36,237 nucleotides of DNA from Deferribacteraceae bacterium UBA1873. Its GTDB lineage: Bacteria > Chrysiogenota > Deferribacteres > Deferribacterales > Flexistipitaceae. A model generated the notes under the pieces. The model made no database searches. It worked only from the letters and a program-made list of their open reading frames with translations, and was not told where the DNA came from. Made by a program: the position numbers and the translations under genes. The DNA lies in contig DDHP01000021.1 of the NCBI GenBank assembly GCA_002338145.1, forward strand, positions 54,871 to 91,107. Direction: 5' to 3'. Shown here piece after piece: positions 8,258 to 16,573 of this stretch (position 1 is its first letter; every line of letters begins with the position of its first letter).

Positions 8258-9334
8258 ATGCGGGATATGCTGAGAACTTGGTATAAAAAATATTTTTCCG
8301 ATCCCCAGATTATTGTACTTATTCTTATCCTGTTAATTGGTTTTCTTTTTATCTTTTTTTTTGGTGAGTATCTTGCACCTGTGATTGCAGCTATTGTTAT
8401 TGCGTATCTTCTGGAAGGTTTTGTTGCCTATCTTGAAAAGATAAAAATTCCAAGGATTTTTGCAGTAATCTTTGTTTTTGTTTTTTTTATGGCTTGTTTT
8501 CTGGCTGTGATTTTAGTGTTACTGCCTAATCTTACCAGAGAAGTGGCACAGCTTTTACAACAGTTACCGGAAATGATAAGAGGCATCCAGGGTGAAATAA
8601 CAGCTCTTTTGCAGAGATATCCCGATATTGTTTCTGAAAGCCAGGTGGCCCAGCTAAGTGACTATTTAGTCCAACTTGCCAGTGAATATGGCAGACGGCT
8701 TGTAACGTTTTCTCTTTCTTCTTTCAAAAATTTTGTGGGGGTTATTGTTTATATGATTCTTGTTCCCATTCTGGTTTTCTTTTTTCTAAAAGATAAAAAT
8801 AAAATAATCGGCTGGGTTACCAGTTATGTCCCTGATAATTCAGGTTTGGCTGCACAGGTATGGAAAGATGTTAATAGGCAGATTTCCAAATATGTAAGAG
8901 GTAAACTTATAGAAATAGTAATTGTCTGGGCGTGTACATTTGTGGTGTTTTCTGCAATGGGGCTGCAGTATTCTATGCTGATGTCTTTGCTTGTGGGATT
9001 ATCTGTGATAATACCTTATATAGGTGCAGCTGTTATGTATATCCCCATTATTATTGTAGCGCTTTTTCAATGGGGGCTCACTGCCCAGTTTGCTTATATA
9101 ATACTTGCTTATTCGATAATTCAACTGATAGATGGCAATGTTTTGGCACCTTTACTCTTGGCCGGTGTGGTTAATATTCATCCGATTGCAATCATTGTTG
9201 CAATACTTGTTTTTGGAGGAATATGGGGAATGTGGGGACTGTTTTTTGCAATACCACTGGCTACGTTGGTTCATGTGGTTATAAAGGTCTGGATTAATCA
9301 AATCATTGATGGTGAAGCAACTAACAAACCCTGA
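8258..9334 (+). CDS. AI-2E family (PerM/UPF0118) transporter-like membrane protein
   Basis: 358 residues from the ATG at 8258, chosen because GAAGGT (8245-8250) sits 7 bp upstream; an in-frame TTG at 8231 would add 9 residues but has no ribosome site. About eight hydrophobic segments are arranged as in the family: a pair near residues 20-60, one near 65-90, a soluble loop with amphipathic helices (about 95-155), then the remaining helices. The conserved LIDGNVLAPLLLAG stretch lies near the C-terminus. Family members have been linked to AI-2 export or to Na+/H+ antiport; the substrate here cannot be told. A 95-bp gap separates it from the kinase. Confidence 0.88.
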   Translation: MRDMLRTWYKKYFSDPQIIVLILILLIGFLFIFFFGEYLAPVIAAIVIAYLLEGFVAYLEKIKIPRIFAVIFVFVFFMACFLAVILVLLPNLTREVAQLLQQLPEMIRGIQGEITALLQRYPDIVSESQVAQLSDYLVQLASEYGRRLVTFSLSSFKNFVGVIVYMILVPILVFFFLKDKNKIIGWVTSYVPDNSGLAAQVWKDVNRQISKYVRGKLIEIVIVWACTFVVFSAMGLQYSMLMSLLVGLSVIIPYIGAAVMYIPIIIVALFQWGLTAQFAYIILAYSIIQLIDGNVLAPLLLAGVVNIHPIAIIVAILVFGGIWGMWGLFFAIPLATLVHVVIKVWINQIIDGEATNKP

Positions 9335-9488
9335 CAACATCCAATTTAACAACGTTGGTTGCTGCTACAGTATGACTAAATCGAGTTGTGCAAAGGTCTA
9401 AGTGCAAAAGTTGTGATTCTGTAAATAATTATGGGAAAGCGATGGAAATTATTACTATGGTATTTTTATGTCATGAATGTTAGTATTA

Positions 9489-9735
9489 TAAGCAGAAACG
9501 TAGATATATTTGTTATATAAGAATAGAGATTCCTCGGTTCCACTTCGTTCCACTCGCCCTGAGAAGAAAATGTCATCTCGACCGGAACGGAGCGAAGTCG
9601 AGGGGTCTCTAAGATTGTTTGACTAAATGTGCCCCCTCTTAATCTATCCCTAAAGTAGGGGCAGGGGTGACAGTTCTCTGTCATCTCGATGGAGTGGAGA
9701 GATCTCTTTGACTCAATGCTGTATGCTTAATAAAT
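9489..9735 (+). repeat. Dispersed hairpin repeat, long copy (copy B)
   Basis: This 247-bp stretch matches copy A (1726-1855) at both ends but carries about 117 bp more inside. The extra part is flanked by a direct repeat TGTCATCTCGA at 9571-9581 and 9680-9690, so copy A looks like a recombinational deletion or copy B a duplication. Arms 9526-9551 and 9584-9609 form an imperfect inverted repeat matching at 19 of 26 positions. It occupies most of the 427-bp gap between the AI-2E and ZIP genes and ends 26 bp before the ZIP start codon. The remainder (9335-9488) shows no gene and no clear terminator. The orientation sign is arbitrary. Confidence 0.85.
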
Positions 9736-9761
9736 TAACTTAAATTTTGGAGAAGTACCTT

Positions 9762-10571
9762 ATGGCTTGGTTTTTATCTTTGTCTCCAGTTATTCAGGCT
9801 TTCATTGCCACAATATTTACATATCTGATGACAGCTTTCGGTGCTGCCATGGTTTTTCCTTTTAAATCAATTAATAAAAAAGCTTTAAATGCAATGCTTG
9901 GATTTGCTGCCGGGGTTATGATTGCAGCCAGCTTTTGGTCTTTGCTTGCACCGGCTATTAAGATGGTTGAAGACAGTGGTGGGATTGCATGGATACCAGC
10001 TGTTGTTGGGTTTATCTCAGGAGGATTTTTTCTATGGGGCATTGATAAAATCCTACCTCATTTGCATTTGAATATGAAAAGGGAAGATGCAGAAGGAATA
10101 TCCACAACATGGCAAAGAAGTATTCTGCTTGTTTTGGCAATTACACTGCATAATTTTCCAGAAGGTTTGGCCGTGGGAGTGGCTTTTGGAGCTGTTGGTG
10201 CCGGTTTGCCTTCAGCCACTATAGGTGGAGCTATAGCACTTGCTGTGGGTATAGGCATACAGAATTTTCCTGAAGGAGCCGCAGTATCCATTCCCTTGAG
10301 AAGAGAGAAACTCAGCAGGTGGAAAAGCTTCGTGTATGGTCAGTTTTCCGGTGTTGTGGAGCCCGTAGCGGGAGTTATCGGGGCTGTGGCAGTAATTTAT
10401 ATGAGACCTATGCTGCCGTATGCGCTTTCTTTTGCCGCCGGGGCTATGATTTATGTGGTAGTGGAGGAATTAATCCCAGAATCTCAGTTTGGAGATGATG
10501 TGGATTTATCAACTATTGGTGCAATGCTTGGATTTGCTGTAATGATGACGCTGGATGTTGCTCTTGGATGA
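9762..10571 (+). CDS. ZIP family metal transporter (GufA-like)
   Basis: 269 residues from the ATG at 9762; GGAGAAG (9749-9755) lies 6 bp upstream. An in-frame TTG at 9747 overlaps this ribosome site and is unlikely to be the start. About eight membrane segments are seen. The two metal-site helices carry HNFPEGLAVG (H130) and IQNFPEGAAV (Q167, N168, E171), the pattern of the GufA branch of ZIP proteins, in which the second motif has N in place of H. It should import Zn2+ or another divalent cation across the inner membrane. An upstream N-terminal stretch with FWSLLAPAI also fits the branch. Its promoter must lie in or before repeat copy B. Confidence 0.9.
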   Translation: MAWFLSLSPVIQAFIATIFTYLMTAFGAAMVFPFKSINKKALNAMLGFAAGVMIAASFWSLLAPAIKMVEDSGGIAWIPAVVGFISGGFFLWGIDKILPHLHLNMKREDAEGISTTWQRSILLVLAITLHNFPEGLAVGVAFGAVGAGLPSATIGGAIALAVGIGIQNFPEGAAVSIPLRREKLSRWKSFVYGQFSGVVEPVAGVIGAVAVIYMRPMLPYALSFAAGAMIYVVVEELIPESQFGDDVDLSTIGAMLGFAVMMTLDVALG

Positions 10572-10600
10572 TATTTTGATGAGATGGGAAGGAAAATAAT

Positions 10601-10658
10601 CTGTAATTATTTACAGGGTCAAACCAGACAGTTGTCATAGTTATTATTTATTTATACT
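10601..10658 (+). promoter_or_regulatory. Inverted repeat and candidate promoter upstream of the EAL-HDOD gene
   Basis: A perfect 6-bp inverted repeat with a 4-base loop (CTGTAA-TTAT-TTACAG, 10601-10616) is followed by TTGTCA (10632-10637) and TATACT (10653-10658), each one mismatch from the sigma-70 consensus, though the 15-bp spacing is short. The start codon is 25 bp after the -10 box. The symmetrical site upstream of -35 would suit an activator or repressor. It lacks a T-run and so is a poor terminator for the ZIP gene. Confidence 0.35.
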
Positions 10659-10682
10659 GGGATAAAATTTTTTAGGTGGAAT

Positions 10683-11936
10683 ATGGAAAATATTTTTATC
10701 GCCCGTCAACCCATTCTCAACAAAGATCAGGCTTTATTTGGTTACGAACTTTTGTTCAGAGACAGCATGCATAACTATGCGAATGTTAAAGACGATGTAT
10801 ATGCAACATGCAAAACGTTAATAAATCTTTTTGATAATTTTGGTGTTGACAATATTTTGGGAAATTTTAAGGGATTTATTAATGTTTCTGAAGATATTAT
10901 TATGCAGGATGTTATAAATATAATGCCCAAAGATAAGTTTGTATTTGAAATTTTGGAAACAACCAGGGTTTGTGGTAAGTTTATAGACCGTATAAAGAAT
11001 CTGAAAAACGATGGTTATATTTTTGCTCTGGATGATTTTATTTTTACAAGAGATTATTTAGAAAATTTCGCACCTCTTTTTGGGTATGTGGATTTTATAA
11101 AAGTTGATATCCGGCAAACATCACCGGAAGGTGAGAAGGTGGAAAAAATTAATTTAGCCAGAGGAATGGAAAGAATTAAAAGTATTCCAACGAATTTTCT
11201 GGCTGAAAAGGTAGAAACCAGAGATGAATATTTGTTTTGCAGGGACTTGGGTTTTGATTATTTTCAGGGTTATTATTTTGCAAAACCCGCTGTTATGATT
11301 TCTAAGAATATTGATCCCTCACGGATAGTTATTATCAAACTTATAAATATGATAAACAAAGGTGAAAGTACTTCCAGAATAGTTGATGTGTTTAATGTAA
11401 ATCCTGAATTAAGTTATAGTCTGCTAAGATTTATAAATTCGGCAGCATTTTTTTTCCGTTCGGAAATCAGGTCAATATCCCACGCAATCAGTCTGTTAGG
11501 GCTTAAAAACCTTCAAAACTGGCTTATTCTGCTGAGTTATGCCGGCAATAAAACACAGGGGATTGCATCCCCTGTGTTTCATGCTGCTGCTAGCCGGGCA
11601 AAATTGATGGAATTAATGACTGACAAAAAATACAAATCAAAGGATAAAAGGGAATCTGCATTTTTGGTGGGATTGCTGTCTTTTATTGATATCCTTTACA
11701 AACGCCCTATAGATGAATTACTGCAAAAGCTTAGTATAGAGAAAGAGATTTATAACGCTCTTATGTATTTTGAAGGATTTTACGGTCAATTGCTGGATAT
11801 TTGTATTTTAGAAAATGAACAGAATTTTGGTGAGATGACAAAAAAGCTTGAGAATATAGGTTTTTCTGTTGATGAGTTTAATAACGCTAAATTGGAAAGT
11901 ATTAGCTGGCTTAATAACCTGATTCGGAGTTTATAA
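10683..11936 (+). CDS. EAL-HDOD signalling protein (YuxH family)
   Basis: 417 residues. The N-terminal half (about 1-205) is an EAL-type c-di-GMP phosphodiesterase fold: ARQPILNKDQALFGYELLFR replaces the usual EAL/LLR signature with ELL, LDDF is kept but without the following glycine, and LAEKVET keeps one catalytic-type glutamate. The C-terminal half (about 206-405) is an HDOD domain with LLRFINSAAFF and SISHAISLLGLKNL. The degenerate EAL suggests binding or scaffolding rather than hydrolysis of c-di-GMP; that is inference. Proteins of this layout often link c-di-GMP to motility or surface behaviour. TAGGTGGA precedes the ATG. Its stop overlaps the converging DUF815 gene by 6 bp. Confidence 0.9.
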   Translation: MENIFIARQPILNKDQALFGYELLFRDSMHNYANVKDDVYATCKTLINLFDNFGVDNILGNFKGFINVSEDIIMQDVINIMPKDKFVFEILETTRVCGKFIDRIKNLKNDGYIFALDDFIFTRDYLENFAPLFGYVDFIKVDIRQTSPEGEKVEKINLARGMERIKSIPTNFLAEKVETRDEYLFCRDLGFDYFQGYYFAKPAVMISKNIDPSRIVIIKLINMINKGESTSRIVDVFNVNPELSYSLLRFINSAAFFFRSEIRSISHAISLLGLKNLQNWLILLSYAGNKTQGIASPVFHAAASRAKLMELMTDKKYKSKDKRESAFLVGLLSFIDILYKRPIDELLQKLSIEKEIYNALMYFEGFYGQLLDICILENEQNFGEMTKKLENIGFSVDEFNNAKLESISWLNNLIRSL

Positions 11937-12683
11937 AATATTTTGTTTTATTAGTTGAAAAATTGCAAATTGCTTTGCTATTCTGCAGCTTCTTCCCCCC
12001 TTTTCTATGGCAAAGTTTTCTGCTTCCTGTATCCATTCTTTATCTGTTGTGATACCGTATTTTTTCATGTAATGTTCTGCCACCGCAAGGTAATTTTCTT
12101 TTGTTATAGGATAGAATCCTATAACAAGTCCGAATCGTGAATATAATGATATCTGCTCGTTTATTTCATCTCTGGAGTACAAATCTGTGGTGTCCTGTGC
12201 CGTATCCTTTATTATATGCCTTTTGTTACTGGAGAGAGCATACATGCAGTTAAAAGGGGGATTTTCAATACCCCCTTCCAAAATTGACTTGAATTGCCTG
12301 TAGTTATGATCATCTTTATCAAATGAGATGTCATCAAAATAAAGAATAAATTTCAGACGGTTTTCTTTTCTTATTACTTGGTAGAGTATGTGCACATCAG
12401 ATAAATTTGTGCTACCAAACTCCACAATCCTTAAGCCTTCTGAAAAATATTTCCCCAAAAAAAGTTTCAGCAACGATGATTTCCCACTTCCTTTTTCACC
12501 CCATAAGAGCATGTTTAAATGCGGTTTATTTTCAATAAGCATTTTAATGTTGGCATCTATTATGCTTTTTTGCTCCTCCAAAAAGAGCAAATCATCTTCT
12601 TTTATCCAGTCAATATCTTCAATGGGATACAGATTTGATTTATACCATCTAAAAGCTGGTGTTTTGTTTAGCTCCAATGACAT
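11931..12683 (-). CDS. DUF815 family P-loop ATPase
   Basis: 250 residues from the ATG at 12683, which starts one base after the hemB stop; an in-frame ATG at 12713 inside hemB is possible but has no advantage. Characteristic DUF815 features: FRWYKSN near the N-terminus, Walker A GEKGSGKSSLL, Walker B FILYFDDISF, then KSILEGGIENPPFN and SSNKRHIIKD, an AAA+-like sensor region. These are uncharacterised cytoplasmic AAA+-related ATPases. As the last gene of the hem operon it may serve a chaperone-like role there, but nothing in the sequence proves a link to heme. It ends tail-to-tail with the EAL-HDOD gene, sharing 6 bp. Confidence 0.85.
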   Translation of the reverse strand: MSLELNKTPAFRWYKSNLYPIEDIDWIKEDDLLFLEEQKSIIDANIKMLIENKPHLNMLLWGEKGSGKSSLLKLFLGKYFSEGLRIVEFGSTNLSDVHILYQVIRKENRLKFILYFDDISFDKDDHNYRQFKSILEGGIENPPFNCMYALSSNKRHIIKDTAQDTTDLYSRDEINEQISLYSRFGLVIGFYPITKENYLAVAEHYMKKYGITTDKEWIQEAENFAIEKGGRSCRIAKQFAIFQLIKQNIL

Positions 12684-12684
12684 T

Positions 12685-13653
12685 TTAGAGCATTTCCGCA
12701 TATGTTTTTGCAAAATATGTAAGTATTAAATCTGCTCCTGCTCGTTTCATTGATGTTAATGTTTCTGTGATAATTTTTTCCTTTTCAAAATAACCTTTGT
12801 CAATGGCATTCATAATCATGGAATATTCTCCACTGACATTGTAAGCTGCCAAAGGAAGATTAAAGTTTTCCTTCATATCCCTGATAATATCCAGATAGGC
12901 AAGGGCAGGTTTGACCATGATGATATCTGCACCTTCTGCTATATCCAGTTCAGTCTCCCTGATTGCTTCCAGTCTGTTTGGAGGATCCATTTGGTAAGTT
13001 CTTCTGTCTCCGAACTGAGGTGTGCTTTCCGCAGCATCTCTGAAAGGGCCGTAATATGCTGAAGAATATTTGGATGAATAACTCATTATTGGTATATTTG
13101 TAAAATTATTGGAATCTAACGTATCACGTATTGCACCTATCCTGCCGTCCATCATATCGCTGGGGGCGATTATATCAGCTCCGGCTTTTGCGTGGGTAAG
13201 TGCTTCCATACACAGGTATTTTAATGTTTCATCGTTATCCACATCGTTATCTTTTATAATGCCGCAATGGCCGTGGTCAGTGTATTCGCACATACAGACA
13301 TCGGTTATAACCATAAGTTTTGAAGTGTTTTCCTTTATCGCTCTTATAGCATTTTGGATTACTCCGTTTTCATTGTATGCTTCTGAACCCTTTTCGTCTT
13401 TATGATTGGGTATCCCAAATAGTATAATTGCAGGTATTCCCAGTTTTTCCAGTTGGATACATTCTTTTACTGTATTTTCGATACACATTTGAAATATACC
13501 TGGCATAGAGGGTATTTCTTTTTTTACGTTATTTTTCTCAGTGACGAACATTGGGTAGATTAAGTCGTCCAAACTTAACGTATTTTCTCTTACCATTCTT
13601 CTTATTGTTTCATTCTGCCTTAATCTTCTCGGTCTTATTGTTGAAAAATACAT
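12685..13653 (-). CDS. hemB: Porphobilinogen synthase (delta-aminolevulinate dehydratase)
   Basis: 322 residues from the ATG at 13653, chosen because GGAGGGA lies just upstream; the longer reading frame from 13689 would run into hemD and add 12 untypical residues. The enzyme joins two 5-aminolevulinate molecules into porphobilinogen. Seen directly: metal-site cysteines C120, C122 and C130 in DVCMCEYTDHGHC (the zinc-dependent type), APSDMMDGRIGAIR, active-site lysine K195 in SYSSKYSSAYYGPFR and Schiff-base lysine K248 in IIMVKPALAY. It lies 16 bp after hemD and one base before the DUF815 gene. Confidence 0.96.
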   Translation of the reverse strand: MYFSTIRPRRLRQNETIRRMVRENTLSLDDLIYPMFVTEKNNVKKEIPSMPGIFQMCIENTVKECIQLEKLGIPAIILFGIPNHKDEKGSEAYNENGVIQNAIRAIKENTSKLMVITDVCMCEYTDHGHCGIIKDNDVDNDETLKYLCMEALTHAKAGADIIAPSDMMDGRIGAIRDTLDSNNFTNIPIMSYSSKYSSAYYGPFRDAAESTPQFGDRRTYQMDPPNRLEAIRETELDIAEGADIIMVKPALAYLDIIRDMKENFNLPLAAYNVSGEYSMIMNAIDKGYFEKEKIITETLTSMKRAGADLILTYFAKTYAEML

Positions 13654-13669
13654 ATTTCCCTCCAAAAAT

Positions 13670-14386
13670 TTAAGATTTGTTAATTTCATTTATTAACGAT
13701 ACAATATTTTCCACAGTATATCTTGCCGGATATTCAGAGCTTATTCCGTGAGATTTTAGGTACTTATATGTTGTTTGTCCGATTGAGATTATGTGCTTAA
13801 TTTTTATATCGGAAGATGAATTTTTCAGGAATCCTTCAGCTGCTGAAGGCGAAGCAAAAGTGACGCAATCGATTTTATTGTTAATGATAAAATTGTCCAC
13901 AAAACCCTCATCGTAGTTAACATGTTGGGTTTCGTATACCGCAGGAGCTTCCACCACGGCGTTTTTAGATACCAGAAAATTTTTAAAAGTTTCTGTGCGT
14001 TTTTTAGGGCCGGGGATCAGAAATTTCATTCCCTGTATTTCTTTATCACGAAAATGTTGTATAAGTCCTTCACTGCTGTATACTTTGGGGATAATATCTG
14101 TTTTAAGTCCGTGTTCTTTTGCAAACTCAGATGTTTTAGCTCCCACAGTCACTATCTGTCCATAGTTTATTTTCTTTATATCTTTTAAAAAATATTTTAT
14201 CGAATTAGCGCTCGTGAAAACAAGGTAGTCAAAAGCTTTATTTTTTATTGTGTATTTCAGTTCCACGGTTTTGATCATTGGAAGCAAAAAAGGAAAGTAC
14301 CCATTCGAGGATAAAAGGTTTATAAATTCTATCGACTGTTCCGGCTGTCTTGTTATCAGAACATTATCTATTTTATTCTTCTTCAT
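13670..14386 (-). CDS. hemD: Uroporphyrinogen-III synthase
   Basis: 238 residues, the usual size. HemD closes hydroxymethylbilane into uroporphyrinogen III with inversion of ring D. The family is poorly conserved, but VLITRQPEQSIEF at the N-terminus, VFTSANSIKYFL near residue 57, VGAKTSEFAKEHG, the middle segment with FASPSAAEGFL, and IGQTTYKYLKSHG near the C-terminus are the expected motifs of the two-lobed fold. Its ATG lies inside the end of hemC (14-bp overlap), so its translation is probably coupled. Position between hemC and hemB supports the call. Confidence 0.93.
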   Translation of the reverse strand: MKKNKIDNVLITRQPEQSIEFINLLSSNGYFPFLLPMIKTVELKYTIKNKAFDYLVFTSANSIKYFLKDIKKINYGQIVTVGAKTSEFAKEHGLKTDIIPKVYSSEGLIQHFRDKEIQGMKFLIPGPKKRTETFKNFLVSKNAVVEAPAVYETQHVNYDEGFVDNFIINNKIDCVTFASPSAAEGFLKNSSSDIKIKHIISIGQTTYKYLKSHGISSEYPARYTVENIVSLINEINKS

Positions 14387-15302
14387 GATAAATATTATCT
14401 AATATCTTTTTACCGCCTGCTTCAAGTATATCTTTTGCCATGTTTTCCCCTGCTAATCCAGCATCTTCTGTTGGGCATTCCGTTTCTCTGTAAATGTATT
14501 CTTTTGCATCTAAAGATGCCACCATCCCCATGAGTTTGAGCTTGTCTGATTTTATCGTAGCAAATCCGGCAATAGGCACCTGGCATCCACCTTCCAATGT
14601 TTTCAGAAAAGCTCTTTCTGCTTTTGTCCGGATGTAGGTTTCTTCATCATAGAAAAAGTCCAGTATTTTTTTGATTTCACTATCTTTCTGTCTTACTTCA
14701 ATACCTAAGGTCCCCTGACATACGGCGGGTATCATAATGTCTTCTGTTAAAGTTTGTTTGAGATGTTGAAAGAAACCTACCCTTACCAGTCCGGCTTTAG
14801 CAAGAACTATTGCATCGTACATGCCGTCTTCCAGCTTTTTTATGCGTGTGTTGATATTGCCTCTAAGATTTTCTATTTGTAAATCAGGCCTTCTTTTACG
14901 TATTTGAACCATTCTTCTCAAGCTACTTGTGCCTATAATTGCTCCTTCAGGAAGTTCATCAATACTATTGAATTTAAGAGAAAGAAAAGCATCGTATGGG
15001 GTTTCCCTCTTTGGTGTTACATAAAGCTCCATACCTTCAGGCATTACACTGGGGACATCTTTCATACTGTGCACAGCAATATCAGCTTCTCCTTCAAGTA
15101 ATGCATTTTCAACCTCTTTAACAAAAAGCCCCTTTCCTCCAATTTTTGACAAAGGGGTGTCGAGTATTTTATCTCCTTTTGTTTTAATCTTTTTTAAATC
15201 AACCGTTATATCCGGGTATTTTTTCTGAATTTCATTTTTTATAAAATCTGCCTGCCAAACTGCCAATTGGCTGCTTCTTGTTGCGATAGTAAGTTTTTTC
15301 AT
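14373..15302 (-). CDS. hemC: Hydroxymethylbilane synthase (porphobilinogen deaminase)
   Basis: 309 residues (E. coli 313). It polymerises four porphobilinogens onto a dipyrromethane cofactor. Key elements visible: TRSSQLAVWQAD at residue 8, KTKGDKILD, GGKGLFVKEVE, catalytic aspartate D82 in HSMKDVPSVMPEG, IGTSSLRR, LRGNINTRIKKL, AVCQGTLGIE, and cofactor-attachment cysteine C240 in LEGGCQVPIAGFA. The ATG overlaps the hemA stop by 4 bp (ATGA), and the end of hemA supplies a GAGGAG ribosome site. It overlaps hemD by 14 bp. Confidence 0.96.
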   Translation of the reverse strand: MKKLTIATRSSQLAVWQADFIKNEIQKKYPDITVDLKKIKTKGDKILDTPLSKIGGKGLFVKEVENALLEGEADIAVHSMKDVPSVMPEGMELYVTPKRETPYDAFLSLKFNSIDELPEGAIIGTSSLRRMVQIRKRRPDLQIENLRGNINTRIKKLEDGMYDAIVLAKAGLVRVGFFQHLKQTLTEDIMIPAVCQGTLGIEVRQKDSEIKKILDFFYDEETYIRTKAERAFLKTLEGGCQVPIAGFATIKSDKLKLMGMVASLDAKEYIYRETECPTEDAGLAGENMAKDILEAGGKKILDNIYHEEE

Positions 15303-16570
15303 TTTTTCTCCTCAAGGTTGAATATTGTTTCCACTGCTTCTGTTAGAGTGTATTTATTTTTGCTTGTACCTTTATTCTTTAGGTTTGTAAGCGGTGTATG
15401 AAGGAGTTTGTTCATATAGGCGTTGATTAACCCGTTTAACAGCTGCTTTGTTTTTTCATCCTGTATTTTTGCTTTATTTATAAATCGTTCCAGCTCCAGC
15501 TCTTTAATATCTTCAAATCTTCCTCTCAGTCCCTTTATTACAGGCACTATTTTTAGTGACTCAATCCATTTCTCAAATTCAAGAGTGGCATTTTCTACTA
15601 TTTCCATTGCCTTAACAGCCTCTTTTTCTCTGGCTTTTTTGTTTGCTTCCACTACGGATTTTAAATCGTCAATATCATACACATAAGTGTTTTCGATATC
15701 ATTGATTGCGGGGTCTATATCCCTTGGGACAGCTATATCTATGAAAAACATAGGCTCATATTTTCTTGAAGACATTATGTCCTTCACTTCTTTGTGCCTA
15801 AGAATGTAATCCTGAGCGCCGGTTGAGCTTATTACAATATCTGTTTTATTTAAATGAGCTGTGAATTCTTCAAAGTTTACAGCTTTTCCTTCTATTTCCT
15901 CTGCCAGTTTTTCTGCCCTTTGAAATGTTCTGTTAGTTACCAGTATGCTGCCTATATCCGCTCCTCTGAGGTGCTTTGCGGCAAGTTCACACATTTCTCC
16001 TGCCCCTATAATCAGAGCGTTTTTGTTTTTCAAATCGCCGAAAATCCTCTTAGCCAGTTCAACAGCTGCATAACTTACTGAAATCGGATTTTCTGAAATA
16101 CCTGTGTGAGTTCTGACCTTTTTGGATGTTTTTATGGTAAACTCTTCAAGTTTTTTTAACATTTTGTCCATTTTGCCATGTATTCTGGCCAATCGGAAAC
16201 TTTCTTTTATCTGACCGAATATCTGTGGCTCACCCAAAACGAGGGAATCCAGCCCGGATGCAACTTTAAAAATATGCTTTATTGCATCTTCACCGCAGTA
16301 GATATAGGTATGTTTTCTGAGTATTTCATAATCAACATCGTTTTCTTCTGAAATTATATGCAGAATATTTTCCACATTGCACATAAAGTCATCAGTTACA
16401 ATATAGTATTCCACTCTGTTACATGTGGAAAGTATCATTGATTCGTAAATTCGCTCATTTTCCAAAATCTGGGAATAGTAAAAAGGGAGCTTTTCTTCGT
16501 CAACAGCAAGTTTTTCCCTTAAATCCACAGGTGCAGTATTATGATTCAGTCCTAAAACAGCTAATTGCAT
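15299..16570 (-). CDS. hemA: Glutamyl-tRNA reductase
   Basis: 423 residues. This NADPH enzyme reduces glutamyl-tRNA(Glu) to glutamate-1-semialdehyde, the first committed step of C5-pathway heme synthesis. The catalytic cysteine is C50 in LSTCNRVEYY, the same position as in E. coli. Other motifs: GLNHNTAPVDLREKLA at the N-terminus, SGLDSLVLGEPQIFGQIK, VSYAAVELAKRIFG, the Rossmann loop ALIIGAGEMCELAAKHL, FIDIAVPRDIDP and a C-terminal helical dimerisation domain. The aminotransferase hemL is not in the window. The preceding gene ends 3 bp before the hemA start, so the two are co-transcribed. Confidence 0.96.
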   Translation of the reverse strand: MQLAVLGLNHNTAPVDLREKLAVDEEKLPFYYSQILENERIYESMILSTCNRVEYYIVTDDFMCNVENILHIISEENDVDYEILRKHTYIYCGEDAIKHIFKVASGLDSLVLGEPQIFGQIKESFRLARIHGKMDKMLKKLEEFTIKTSKKVRTHTGISENPISVSYAAVELAKRIFGDLKNKNALIIGAGEMCELAAKHLRGADIGSILVTNRTFQRAEKLAEEIEGKAVNFEEFTAHLNKTDIVISSTGAQDYILRHKEVKDIMSSRKYEPMFFIDIAVPRDIDPAINDIENTYVYDIDDLKSVVEANKKAREKEAVKAMEIVENATLEFEKWIESLKIVPVIKGLRGRFEDIKELELERFINKAKIQDEKTKQLLNGLINAYMNKLLHTPLTNLKNKGTSKNKYTLTEAVETIFNLEEKK

Positions 16571-16573
16571 TGT

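Noticed and set aside
9335..9400. Terminator hairpin after the AI-2E gene (CCAA...TTGG around 9340-9360)
   Set aside because: Short stem, no T-run, and not distinguishable from chance.
9466..9684. 72-codon minus-strand frame inside repeat copy B
   Set aside because: It is made by the repeat sequence itself; its arginine/proline-rich translation is of the kind such hairpin repeats produce, copy A does not keep the frame, and no ribosome site is seen.
9747..9761. TTG start giving a longer ZIP protein
   Set aside because: It overlaps the GGAGAAG ribosome site of the ATG at 9762.
13654..13689. Longer hemB start
   Set aside because: It would overlap hemD and miss the strong GGAGGGA site that precedes the ATG at 13653.
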